A stretch of DNA of 21,859 nt from JBHHZM01 sp046758065 (GCA_046758065.1 JBHHZM010000050.1:1-21859); one strand, 5' to 3'. Numbered from the stretch's first letter, positions 6,325 through 13,883 are shown. Translations and numbers: made by a program. The notes: a model not told the origin generated them from the letters alone.

Positions 6325-7584
6325 CTACGGCGCCTTGGTGAACACCAGCGAGGCGTTGGTGCCGCCGAAGCCGAACGAATTGGAAAGCGCCTTGCGCACC
6401 GGTCGCTCCCTGGCGGTGTGCGCGACGAGGTCGAGATCGCAGCCGGGCGAGGGATTGTCGAGGTTGAGCGTCGGCGGCACCACGTCGTTGGCGACCGCGA
6501 GCATGGAGAAGATCGCCTCGACGGTGCCGGCCGCGCCCAGCAGGTGGCCGATCGAGGATTTGGTCGACGACATCGACAGTTTGTAGGCCGCATCGCCGAA
6601 CAGCCGCTTGACCGCGCCGAGCTCGATCTCGTCGCCCAGCGGCGTCGAGGTGCCGTGGGCGTTGATATAGTCGATGTCCTCGGGGTTGCACCCGGCGCTG
6701 CGCAGGGCGGCGCGCATCGAACGGAACCCGCCGTTGCCGTCCGGCGGCGGCGCGGTGATGTGGTGGGCGTCGCCCGAGAGGCCGTAGCCGATCAATTCGC
6801 CGTAGATCTTGGCGCCGCGCCGGCGGGCGTGTTCGAGTTCCTCGAGCACCACCGTGCCCGCGCCCTCGCCCATGACGAAGCCGTCGCGGTCACGGTCCCA
6901 GGGGCGCGAAGCCTCGGCGGGCCGGTCGTTGAAATGGGTCGACAGCGCGCGCGCCGCGGCGAAGCCGGCAACGCCCAGCCGGCAAATCGGCGCCTCGGCG
7001 CCGCCGGCGACCATGACGTCGGCGTCTTCGTGCTGAATGAAGCGCGCCGCATCGCCGATGGCGTGGGCGCCGCTCGAACACGCGGTCACCACCGCATGAT
7101 TGGGTCCCTTGAATCCGAAGCGGATCGAGACATGGCCCGAAGCCAGGTTGATCAACGACGACGGGATGAAGTGCGGGCTCAGACGTCGCGGGCCGCGCTC
7201 GGCGATGGTCAGCGAAGCCTCGGCAATCGCCTCGAGGCCGCCGATGCCCGAACCGAACATGACGCCGGTGCGCTCGCGCGATTCCTCGTCTTCGGGCATC
7301 CAGCCGGCATCTTCGACCGCTTCGCAAGCCGCGGCGACGGCGTAGAGGATGAACGCGTCGATCTTGCGTTGATCCTTTGGCGCCATGACGTCGTCGGGCC
7401 GGAAGGCATAGCTTTCCTCGCCGCGGGGAATCCGTCCCGCGATCCGGCACGAAAGATCGGAAACCTCGAATTCCTCGATCCGCCTGATTCCCGACTCGGC
7501 GTTCAGCAGTCGTTCCCACGTGGATTTGACGCCGCAGCCGAGCGGGGTGACGACTCCCATACCTGTGACGACAACCCGTCTCAT
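6325..7584 (-). CDS. fabF: 3-oxoacyl-[acyl-carrier-protein] synthase II
   Basis: The 419-residue protein has the full condensing-enzyme triad: Cys169 in VVTACSSGAH, His310 in NAHGTSTPLGD, and His347 with Lys342 in TKSSIGHLLGAAG. It also has the C-terminal glycine-rich NSFGFGGTNASL. The enzyme elongates acyl-ACP with malonyl-ACP in fatty-acid synthesis. The start is placed at ATG 7584, which gives MRRVVVTGMGVV; a GTG directly before it (7587) would add one residue. The gene follows acpP by 63 bases in the same direction and leads into mltG. Confidence 0.97.
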   Translation of the reverse strand: MRRVVVTGMGVVTPLGCGVKSTWERLLNAESGIRRIEEFEVSDLSCRIAGRIPRGEESYAFRPDDVMAPKDQRKIDAFILYAVAAACEAVEDAGWMPEDEESRERTGVMFGSGIGGLEAIAEASLTIAERGPRRLSPHFIPSSLINLASGHVSIRFGFKGPNHAVVTACSSGAHAIGDAARFIQHEDADVMVAGGAEAPICRLGVAGFAAARALSTHFNDRPAEASRPWDRDRDGFVMGEGAGTVVLEELEHARRRGAKIYGELIGYGLSGDAHHITAPPPDGNGGFRSMRAALRSAGCNPEDIDYINAHGTSTPLGDEIELGAVKRLFGDAAYKLSMSSTKSSIGHLLGAAGTVEAIFSMLAVANDVVPPTLNLDNPSPGCDLDLVAHTARERPVRKALSNSFGFGGTNASLVFTKAP

Positions 7585-7647
7585 CACGACGCCAATCAGA
7601 AAGGACTAAAGAATAGAAAACCAGAGGCGTGCCCGGAAAGCACTTGC

Positions 7648-7884
7648 CTATCCAGCGTGTTCCTGGATGTAGTCGATCGCGTCTTTGACGGTGAGAATTT
7701 TCTCTGCGGCATCATCGGGGATCTCGCACCCGAACTCCTCCTCGAAGGCCATGACGAGCTCGACCGTATCGAGACTGTCGGCCCCGAGATCGTCGATGAA
7801 ACTCGCGGAATCGGCAACCTTCGCCTCATCCACGCCAAGATGTTCGACGACAATTTTCTTAACCCGATCGGCGATATCGCTCAT
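7648..7884 (-). CDS. acpP: Acyl carrier protein
   Basis: The 78-residue acidic protein has the carrier motif DDLGADSLDTVEL; Ser37 is the phosphopantetheine attachment site. It carries growing acyl chains for FabD, FabG and FabF, which flank it. ATG 7884 has a clear AGAGGA Shine-Dalgarno. The 158-bp gap to fabG may hold a separate acpP promoter: a TATGCT box lies on the minus strand at 7998-7993, but its -35 is poor. Separate strong expression of acpP is usual, because the protein is needed in large amounts. Confidence 0.97.
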   Translation of the reverse strand: MSDIADRVKKIVVEHLGVDEAKVADSASFIDDLGADSLDTVELVMAFEEEFGCEIPDDAAEKILTVKDAIDYIQEHAG

Positions 7885-8042
7885 TATCGCTGTTCCTCTC
7901 GTCTCCGATGGATTTGCTTAACCCCCAACAACGTCCGCCCCCGAAACACCCCTCTATCCGGGCCTCGCCGGGGCAAAAAGGCGAAGTTTCGTAGCATACT
8001 TTACAACGCTTGGCGAGTCGCCGCACGCCCCGAGTTTCGGCC

Positions 8043-8780
8043 CTAAATCATGGCCATGCCGCCATTCACGTGCAGCGTATGGCCGGTCACGTAGGCGGCC
8101 TCGTCGCTCGCCAGAAAGACGACGCAGGCAGCAACGTCGGCGGGGGCGCCGCCGCGCCGCACCGGAATGCGCGCGACCATGGCGTCGCGGGCCGCAGTGT
8201 CGAGCCCGGCGGTCATCGCCGTTTCGATCAATCCGGGGGCGACGCAGTTGACGGTGATGCCGCGGGCGGCGACCTCGGCCGCGAGCGCCTTCGACATGCC
8301 GATCATCCCCGCCTTCGCGGCGGCGTAGTTGGCCTGGCCCGGATTGCCCGTCGCCCCGACCACCGACGCGATCCCGATGATGCGCCCCCAGCGCCGCTTC
8401 ATCATGCCGCGCAGCGCCGCGCGGGCGAGCCGGAAGCCGGCGCTCAGGTCGACGTCGAGGACGGTTTGCCAGTCGGCGTCGCTCATGCGCATCGCCAGAC
8501 CGTCGCGCGTCAGGCCGGCGTTGTTGACCAGAATGTCGACCGCGCCCATGGTGGCCTCGGCCTCGCCGAGCAACGCCGCCGTCGCTGTGGCATCGGACAG
8601 GTCGCAGGGCGTCACATGGGCGCGTTCGCCGAGCTCGGCGGCGAGCCCGTCGAGCGCCTCGCGCCGCGTGCCCGAGAGCGCAACGCACGCTCCCTGGGCG
8701 TGCAGCGCCCGGGCGATGGCGCCGCCGATGCCGCCGGAAGCCCCGGTGACGAGCGCGCATTTGCCGCTGAGATCGAACAT
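8043..8780 (-). CDS. fabG: 3-oxoacyl-[acyl-carrier-protein] reductase
   Basis: The 245-residue SDR fits FabG in length and in position between fabD and acpP. The cofactor loop is TGASGGIGG (12-20), NNAGLTRDGLAMRM is at 86-99, and the catalytic residues are Ser139, Tyr152 and Lys156 (NYAAAKAG). The end, VTGHTLHVNGGMAMI, is typical of FabG. The fourth SDR catalytic residue, usually Asn in a VNL motif, is Asp111 here (VDL, codon GAC read on the minus strand). ATG 8780 lies 11 bases after the fabD stop, with only a weak Shine-Dalgarno, which suggests coupling. It reduces 3-ketoacyl-ACP with NADPH. Confidence 0.96.
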   Translation of the reverse strand: MFDLSGKCALVTGASGGIGGAIARALHAQGACVALSGTRREALDGLAAELGERAHVTPCDLSDATATAALLGEAEATMGAVDILVNNAGLTRDGLAMRMSDADWQTVLDVDLSAGFRLARAALRGMMKRRWGRIIGIASVVGATGNPGQANYAAAKAGMIGMSKALAAEVAARGITVNCVAPGLIETAMTAGLDTAARDAMVARIPVRRGGAPADVAACVVFLASDEAAYVTGHTLHVNGGMAMI

Positions 8781-8791
8781 GTCCGACAAGC

Positions 8792-9730
8792 CTATACGGT
8801 TTTCAGAAAGTCCTCGATATCTTCCGGCGTTTCGACCGAAACAGCGCCGAGATCGCGGTCGATACGCCGGGCGAGTCCGGTAAGCACCTTGCCGGCGCCG
8901 AGCTCGACGAGCGTGTCGGCGCCGCGGTCGCGCATGTAGAGAACCGATTCGCGCCAGCGCACCATGGCGGTGACCTGCTCGACGAGCAGGCGGCGAATCT
9001 CCTCCGGCTCGGTTGTCTCCTTGGCGGTGACGTTGGCAATCAGCGGCACGGCCGGCGCGACGATGGCCGTTTCGGCCAGCGCCTCGGCCATCTCGTCGGC
9101 CGCGGGCGCCATGAGAGCACAATGGAAAGGGGCGCTGACCGGCAGCTCGATACAGCGCCGGACGCCGTGCTCGGGGGCGATGGCGATCGCCCGCTCGACC
9201 GCCGCGCGCGCGCCGCTAATGACGACCTGGCCGGGCGCGTTGTCGTTGGCCGCGGCGCAGACCGCGCCCTCGGCCGCAGCCTCGGTGACCGCCCGGGCAG
9301 TATCGAGGGTAATCCCAAGGAGCGCCGCCATCGCCCCCTCGCCCACCGGCACCGCTCGTTGCATGGCTAGGCCGCGACGGCGCAGCAGCCGCGCCGTATC
9401 GGACAGCGCGAGACTGCCCGCAGCCGCAAGCGCCGTGTACTCGCCGAGCGAATGCCCCGCCACGAAGGCGCCGTTGTCGGCGAGAGCGAACCCGCCCTCG
9501 ACTTGCAGGACGCGCGTTACTGCAAGCGAAACCGCCATGAGCGCCGGCTGCGCGTTCTCGGTGAGCGTGAGTTCGCTCTCGGGCCCCTCGAACATGAGGT
9601 GCCCGAGGCTCTGCCCGAGGATGTCGTCGACCTCCTCGAACGCGTCGCGCGCGGATGCGAACGCGGCCGCAAGTTCGCGCCCCATGCCGACCCGCTGCGA
9701 TCCCTGACCGGGAAATACGAATGCGCGCAT
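8792..9730 (-). CDS. fabD: Malonyl-CoA:ACP transacylase
   Basis: The 312-residue protein begins MRAFVFPGQGSQ, has the nucleophile elbow GHSLGEY with Ser94, the conserved RRRGLAMQ (117-124, Arg binding the malonyl carboxylate) and the catalytic His203 in SAPFHCALM. It also contains GQVVISG (167-173) and the C-terminal VELGAGKVLTGL. It loads malonyl groups on AcpP, the first step committed to elongation. ATG 9730 gives the standard N-terminus; GAAGGGG lies about 11 bases upstream. It is the first gene of the minus-strand fab operon, and its leader is unusually rich in G and C runs. Confidence 0.97.
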   Translation of the reverse strand: MRAFVFPGQGSQRVGMGRELAAAFASARDAFEEVDDILGQSLGHLMFEGPESELTLTENAQPALMAVSLAVTRVLQVEGGFALADNGAFVAGHSLGEYTALAAAGSLALSDTARLLRRRGLAMQRAVPVGEGAMAALLGITLDTARAVTEAAAEGAVCAAANDNAPGQVVISGARAAVERAIAIAPEHGVRRCIELPVSAPFHCALMAPAADEMAEALAETAIVAPAVPLIANVTAKETTEPEEIRRLLVEQVTAMVRWRESVLYMRDRGADTLVELGAGKVLTGLARRIDRDLGAVSVETPEDIEDFLKTV

Positions 9731-9738
9731 CACGCGGT

Positions 9739-9778
9739 GGCCCCTTCGGACAAGCCCCCTCCAACCCCAAGGGGGGCC
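9739..9778 (-). promoter_or_regulatory. G/C-run hairpin in the fabD leader
   Basis: GGCCCC (9739-9744) can pair with GGGGCC (9773-9778). An inner alternative is CCCC-AA-GGGG (9765-9774). The stem spans most of the short leader between the promoter and fabD and would overlap its ribosome-binding region. Confidence 0.3.
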
Positions 9779-9780
9779 AA

Positions 9781-9808
9781 CTGATACCGTCCGGCGAGGG
9801 CTTGTCAA
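9781..9808 (-). promoter_or_regulatory. Candidate promoter of the fabD-fabG-acpP-fabF-mltG operon
   Basis: On the minus strand a perfect TTGACA (9808-9803) is followed after 16 bases by TATCAG (9786-9781). It lies 51-78 bp before the fabD start. Confidence 0.55.
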
Positions 9809-9814
9809 GCGCGC

Positions 9815-9842
9815 TTGCGCCGCCGGGCAATTTAGGTATAGT
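9815..9842 (+). promoter_or_regulatory. Candidate promoter of the rpsF operon
   Basis: TTGCGC (9815-9820), a 16-bp spacer and TATAGT (9837-9842), followed by GCGG, resemble strong alphaproteobacterial housekeeping promoters. This leaves an rpsF leader of about 100 nt. Its -35 lies only six bases from the -35 of the opposing fabD promoter. Confidence 0.55.
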
Positions 9843-9950
9843 GCGGCGCTCCATAGCTCCTTGCCGGTCCTGCCGGCTAGCCCCCAGCGCCGCGCGACGA
9901 TTGATCGGTCCGGCACCGGGCACGTAACAGCCATAAGGAGACCCGTGTTC

Positions 9951-10595
9951 ATGCCTCTCTACGAGAGCACGTTCATCACCCGCCACGACATGTCGACCCA
10001 GCAGGTCGAGAAGCTGGCGGAAACGTTTACCGACATCGTCAAGGAAAACGGCGGCGAGGTGCCCAAGACCGAGCTCTGGGGCCTCAAGACCCTCGCCTAC
10101 CGGATCAAGAAGAACCGCAAGGGCTACTACGTCCATTTCAATATCGATGCGCCGTCGGCGGCGGTGCGGGAAGTCGAGCGCAACCTGCGGCTCAACGAGG
10201 ACGTGCTGCGCTACCTCACGGTGCGCGTCGACGAACTCGACCCCAATCCCTCGCCCATAATGCAGTCGCGCGCCGGCCGCGAAGACCGTTCGCGCCGTGG
10301 CGGCGGTCGGGGCAGGGGCGAGCCCCCAGAGCGGCCCGCGGCCGAAAAGAAGACCACGGAGCAGCCTGCGGTCGAAAAGGAGGCCACGGAGCAGCCCGCG
10401 GCCGAAAAGAAGACCTCGGAGCCGCCCGCGGCCGAAAAGAAGACCACGGAGCAGCCTGCGGTCGAAAAGGAGGCCACGGAGCAGCCCGCGGCCGAAAAGA
10501 AGACCACGGAGCAGCCCGCGGCCGAAAAGGAAACCGCGGAGAGCGCAAATGAGCCGGCGGACAAGACGTCCGAACAATCCGGAGACGAGAAATGA
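9951..10595 (+). CDS. rpsF: 30S ribosomal protein S6 with decapeptide-repeat tail
   Basis: Residues 1-97 are a normal S6 domain: MPLYESTFITRHD, LWGLKTLAYRIKKNRKGYYVHF, and LNEDVLRYLTVRVDEL. S6 binds S18 on the platform of the small subunit. A basic linker (RAGREDRSRRGGGRGRG, 107-123) leads to a long tail of seven decapeptides of the type PAAEKKTTEQ (129-198), then an acidic end. The total of 214 residues greatly exceeds the roughly 100-135 usual for S6. The tail should be disordered and highly charged. E. coli S6 has glutamates added to its C-terminus by RimK; a Glu-rich encoded tail may be loosely comparable, but that is speculation. AAGGAG (9935-9940) supports ATG 9951. The stop codon overlaps the rpsR start (ATGA). 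Confidence 0.96.
   Translation: MPLYESTFITRHDMSTQQVEKLAETFTDIVKENGGEVPKTELWGLKTLAYRIKKNRKGYYVHFNIDAPSAAVREVERNLRLNEDVLRYLTVRVDELDPNPSPIMQSRAGREDRSRRGGGRGRGEPPERPAAEKKTTEQPAVEKEATEQPAAEKKTSEPPAAEKKTTEQPAVEKEATEQPAAEKKTTEQPAAEKETAESANEPADKTSEQSGDEK
10335..10544 (+). repeat. Seven tandem 30-bp repeats inside rpsF
   Basis: Units start at 10335, 10365, 10395, 10425, 10455, 10485 and 10515. Units 1, 4 and 6 are identical, units 2 and 5 are identical, and unit 3 differs from unit 6 at two bases. The order 1-2-3 / 4-5-6 therefore shows a 90-bp higher-order duplication on top of the 30-bp period. Unit 7 is degenerate at its end. All units keep the reading frame, so gain or loss of units would change only tail length. 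Confidence 0.97.
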
Positions 10596-10879
10596 GCGAT
10601 TCGACGAAGCCCTCGGGCGGTAGGTCCGGCGACGCGCAGATGCCGCGCGCTCAGCCGCGCCGGCCGTTCTTCCGCCGCCGCAAGGTCTGCCCGTTCTCGG
10701 GCGCCAACGCCCCCAAGATCGACTACAAGGACGTCAAGCTCCTGCAGCGCTTCCTGTCCGAGCGCGGGAAGATCGTCCCCAGCCGCATCACGGCGGTTTC
10801 GGCCAAGAAGCAGCGCGAGTTGTCGCGGGCGATCAAACGGGCGCGGAACCTGGCGCTTTTACCCTTCATCATCAAGTAG
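10592..10879 (+). CDS. rpsR: 30S ribosomal protein S18
   Basis: The 95-residue protein has the full S18 core: RRKVCPFSGANAPKIDYKDV, LLQRFLSERGKIVPSRITAVS, and KKQRELSRAIKRARNLALLPF. The N-terminal 28 residues are a basic, Pro-rich extension of the alphaproteobacterial type. The ATG overlaps the rpsF stop codon (ATGA), which couples synthesis of the two partner proteins that bind each other on the ribosome. Confidence 0.97.
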   Translation: MSDSTKPSGGRSGDAQMPRAQPRRPFFRRRKVCPFSGANAPKIDYKDVKLLQRFLSERGKIVPSRITAVSAKKQRELSRAIKRARNLALLPFIIK

Positions 10880-10908
10880 TGCGGCGCGGGCGCCGCCCAT
10901 CACAACCG

Positions 10909-11856
10909 ATGTGGAAAGCCACGCTGATCGCCGTCGGGGCGGGGATCGTCAGCAGCCTGATCTTCGTGGCGCCGATTTCCGGTCTCACGTCCGGCATGAT
11001 TCTGGTCAGCTTCACGCAACTGCCGCTGTTTATCGTCGGCCTGAGTCTCGGCGTGGCGAGCGCCGTCATCGCCGCGGGAACGGCGACGGCGCTCGTGGTC
11101 GGGTTCGTCCCGCTGAGCGGCGTTGTGCCGTTCGCCGTGACCATGACCGTACCCGCCGTCGTCGTGGTCCGCCAGGCGCTGCTCTCGCGGACGGCGCCCG
11201 ACGGCTCGGTTGAGTGGTACCCGCCGGGCCAACTGATGGCGATCCTCACCGTCTATGGCGCCCTCACCTTCGTCGCGGTAACGCTGTATCTGGCAGGCGA
11301 ACCAGGCGGCATCGACAGGGTGCTGCAATCCACGCTCAGCCAGGGGATCGCCTACTATTTTCCCGAAATGACCGAGGCCGACCGGATAGCGGCGGCGAGT
11401 CAGGCATCCGCGGTCTTTCCGGCGATGCTCTTCGGCTCGTGGCTGTTCACCGTGCTGATCAACGGCGTCCTGGCACAGGCGATCCTCGTACGATCCGGCC
11501 ATAACCTGCGGCCCTCACCCGCCTATGTCGGAATCGAGGTGCCCCGGGGGTTGGCGGTCGCGCTTGCGCTCAGCGCCGCCCTGTGGCTCGTCGCCGACGG
11601 GACGCCGGGTTACGCCGGGCGGATCCTCACCCTGGTGTTCGCCGCGCCCTACTTCTTTCAGGGGCTTGGCGTCGTCCATCGCGTGGCGCGGCTGTGGCCG
11701 GGACGCCTGGTCGCCTTGGTGCTGTTTTACATTCTGTTGTTGATCCTGCCCGGCGGCGCCGGAATTTGGCTCGTCGCCGGCGTGGGGCTGGTCGAACACT
11801 GGGTTGGACTGCGTCGGCGGCTGGCCGGAGCATTACCCATCGAGGAGGAAGACTGA
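10909..11856 (+). CDS. DUF2232 family multi-pass membrane protein
   Basis: The 315-residue protein is strongly hydrophobic, with roughly eight predicted membrane segments, starting at LIAVGAGIVSSLIFVAPISG and ending at LVALVLFYILLLILPGGAGI before a short charged tail (LRRRLAGALPIEEED). This fits the DUF2232/YybS-like family, often found between rpsR and rplI in alphaproteobacteria; the function is unknown. The start is uncertain. ATG 10909 puts the first membrane helix at the N-terminus. GTG at 10879 overlaps the rpsR stop and would add ten basic residues; neither has a clear Shine-Dalgarno. The stop overlaps the rplI start by one base (TGATG), and GGAGG for rplI lies in this gene's end. Confidence 0.8.
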   Translation: MWKATLIAVGAGIVSSLIFVAPISGLTSGMILVSFTQLPLFIVGLSLGVASAVIAAGTATALVVGFVPLSGVVPFAVTMTVPAVVVVRQALLSRTAPDGSVEWYPPGQLMAILTVYGALTFVAVTLYLAGEPGGIDRVLQSTLSQGIAYYFPEMTEADRIAAASQASAVFPAMLFGSWLFTVLINGVLAQAILVRSGHNLRPSPAYVGIEVPRGLAVALALSAALWLVADGTPGYAGRILTLVFAAPYFFQGLGVVHRVARLWPGRLVALVLFYILLLILPGGAGIWLVAGVGLVEHWVGLRRRLAGALPIEEED

Positions 11857-12515
11857 TGGAAGTGATCTTGCTCGAGCGCATCGAAAAGCTCGGTCAGATG
11901 GGCGACGTGGTCAACGTCAAGCCCGGCTACGCGCGGAATTATCTGCTGCCGCAACGCAAGGCGTTGCGTGCGACAAAGTCAAACCGCGAGCGCTTCGAGA
12001 GCGAGCGGACCCAGCTCGAAGCCACCAACCTCGAGCAGCGCAAGGAGGCCGAGGCGGTCGCCGAGAAGCTCAAGGGTTTCTCCTGCGTGCTGCTCAGGCA
12101 GGCGAGCGAAAGCGCCCAGCTTTACGGCTCGGTCTCGGCGCGCGACGTGGCCCAGGCGGCGGAGGAGAAAGGCGTCAGCCTGACCCGCAACCAGGTCCAG
12201 CTCGAGCGGCCGATCAAGACGCTCGGCATGCACCCGGTGCGCATCGCGCTCCACCCCGAGGTGATCGTCAGCATTCTGGTCAACGTGGCGCGTTCGGCCG
12301 AGGAAGCCGGGGCGCAGGCCGCCGCCTACGCCGCCGGACGGCCCATGCCGACGGCGGCCGAAGCCACCGGAGCGCCGGCAGACGAAGCCGACACCTCGGC
12401 TGAAGGCGGAGCGTCGGCGGCGGACCAGGCGGCAGCCGCATCCGAAGGCGAAGCGGCGGCCGGCGATACGTCGGAGAGCGGCGAGGGCCCGGGAAAAGCT
12501 AAAGCTAAAGACTGA
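11856..12515 (+). CDS. rplI: 50S ribosomal protein L9 with acidic Ala-rich extension
   Basis: Residues 1-150 are a complete L9: the signature MEVILLERIEKLGQMGDVVNVKPGYARNYLLP (shown in the first 32 residues), a helical connector rich in Glu and Lys, and the C-terminal RNA-binding domain through PEVIVSILVNVARS. About 65 further residues (153-219) are low-complexity, rich in Ala, Glu, Ser and Gly, ending in the basic GKAKAKD. E. coli L9 has 149 residues; extended versions are common in alphaproteobacteria, but this tail is long. GAGGAGGAA precedes ATG 11856. It probably ends the rpsF operon. Confidence 0.97.
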   Translation: MEVILLERIEKLGQMGDVVNVKPGYARNYLLPQRKALRATKSNRERFESERTQLEATNLEQRKEAEAVAEKLKGFSCVLLRQASESAQLYGSVSARDVAQAAEEKGVSLTRNQVQLERPIKTLGMHPVRIALHPEVIVSILVNVARSAEEAGAQAAAYAAGRPMPTAAEATGAPADEADTSAEGGASAADQAAAASEGEAAAGDTSESGEGPGKAKAKD

Positions 12516-12538
12516 GCCCGTTTCTCCGTCTTCTGTGA

Positions 12539-12567
12539 TTGTGGAACATACGGGAATTCATTAAGAT
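12539..12567 (+). promoter_or_regulatory. Candidate promoter of the cyclopropane-fatty-acid synthase gene
   Basis: TTGTGG (12539-12544), a 17-bp spacer and TAAGAT (12562-12567) lie 90 bp before the start codon in a locally A/T-rich pocket after rplI. A moderate sigma-70-type match. Confidence 0.4.
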
Positions 12568-12656
12568 TTATCCGATCCCGCGTACGCGCCGGAGAACGAG
12601 CGGCCGGCGCGGAGCGAGTGTGTGTCTGCGGCACGGGAAAGCCGGGAGGAAGTCCG

Positions 12657-13883
12657 ATGCTGCTGGGGCATCTGCTCAAGCGCATGATCCGGAAAGGGAG
12701 TCTTACCGTCGTCGACGCGGACGGTAAGGTGCACGCGTTCGGCCCGGCGGGCGGAACGCCGGCCGTGATGTTCCGCCTGCATGACCGGACGCTACATTAC
12801 AAGCTGTTCTTCAATCCCTATCTCCATCTCGGCGAAGCCTACATGGACGGCACGCTGACCATCGAGCAGGGGACGCTGCAGGATCTCATGGCGCTGTTCG
12901 GCGCCAACCTCGAAATCCTCGAACCGACCCGCGTCGAGCGCGCCCTGCGCCATCTCGCGCGATTTACCCGCCCGCTGATGCAGTACAACCCCATGGGCCG
13001 AGCCAAGAAGCACGTCGCCCACCACTACGACCTGTCGGACACGCTCTACGATCTTTTTCTCGACCGGGACCGGCAATACTCCTGCGCCTACTTCCCTTCG
13101 CCCAACCTCACGCTCGAACAGGCGCAGGAGGCGAAGAAGCGCCACCTCGCCGCGAAACTCGCGCTCGAACCCGGCTGCTCGGTGCTCGACATCGGCTCGG
13201 GCTGGGGCGGTCTCGGCCTCTACCTCGCCGAGCTCACCGGCGGCGAGGTCACCGGCGTGACGCTGTCGGAGGCGCAGCACAAGGTCTCGGTCGCACGCGC
13301 CAAGCAGGCCGGACTCGAGGACCGTGTGCGTTTCCACCTGATGGATTACCGCGAGATCACCGGCAGGTTCGACCGCATCGTCTCGGTCGGCATGTTCGAG
13401 CACGTCGGCGTCATGTATTACGGCGAGTTCTTCGACAAGGTACGCGAGCTGCTCGCCGACGACGGCGTCGCGCTGCTGCATTCGATCGGCCGCAGCGACG
13501 AGCCCGGCACGACCAACCCATGGATCCGCAAGTACATCTTCCCCGGCGGCTACGTGCCGGCGCTGTCGGAGGTGCTGCCGGCGGTCGAGCGCTCGGGCCT
13601 GCTGACCACCGACATCGAGATCCTCAGGCTCCACTATGCCGAGACGCTCAAGGAGTGGCAGCGCCGCTTCACCGTCAACCGCGATCGGATCAAGACGCTG
13701 TACGATGAACGATTCTGCCGCATGTGGGAGTTCTATCTGGCGGGTTGCGAAATGGCGTTCCGCCATTGGGACCAGATGGTCTTCCAGTTGCAGCTCACCA
13801 AGCGCCTCGATGCGCTGCCGCTGACCCGCGATTACATCTACGAATGGGAGCACTCGCAGGCGACGGAAACTGCCGTCGCCTGA
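12657..13883 (+). CDS. cfa: Cyclopropane-fatty-acyl-phospholipid synthase
   Basis: The 408-residue protein has the usual CFA synthase length and order: an N-terminal lipid-binding domain, then HHYDLSDTLYDLFLD (122-136), QYSCAYF with Cys143, the S-adenosylmethionine loop VLDIGSGWGGLG (176-187), and SVGMFEHVG with Glu248 and His249. These match residues lining the active site in E. coli Cfa. The enzyme adds a methylene from S-adenosylmethionine to double bonds of membrane phospholipid acyl chains. ATG 12657 has GGGAGGA at good spacing; the frame extends to 12618 but without a better start. It has its own upstream gap and promoter candidate, so it may be expressed separately from rplI. A related fatty-acid methyltransferase function is a less likely alternative. 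Confidence 0.92.
   Translation: MLLGHLLKRMIRKGSLTVVDADGKVHAFGPAGGTPAVMFRLHDRTLHYKLFFNPYLHLGEAYMDGTLTIEQGTLQDLMALFGANLEILEPTRVERALRHLARFTRPLMQYNPMGRAKKHVAHHYDLSDTLYDLFLDRDRQYSCAYFPSPNLTLEQAQEAKKRHLAAKLALEPGCSVLDIGSGWGGLGLYLAELTGGEVTGVTLSEAQHKVSVARAKQAGLEDRVRFHLMDYREITGRFDRIVSVGMFEHVGVMYYGEFFDKVRELLADDGVALLHSIGRSDEPGTTNPWIRKYIFPGGYVPALSEVLPAVERSGLLTTDIEILRLHYAETLKEWQRRFTVNRDRIKTLYDERFCRMWEFYLAGCEMAFRHWDQMVFQLQLTKRLDALPLTRDYIYEWEHSQATETAVA

Noticed and set aside
10335..10544. Tandem array considered as a CRISPR
   Set aside because: Units are contiguous without spacers and encode an in-frame protein tail.
9216..10577. Minus-strand frame with striking repeats of Leu, Phe and Gly opposite rpsF
   Set aside because: The repeats are the antisense reading of the S6 tandem array; there is no start signal, and it crosses the promoter region and fabD.
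12543..12567. GGAAC before cfa as an EcfG-type general-stress promoter
   Set aside because: The matching -10 element (CGTT at 16-17 bases) is absent; the sigma-70-type reading fits better.
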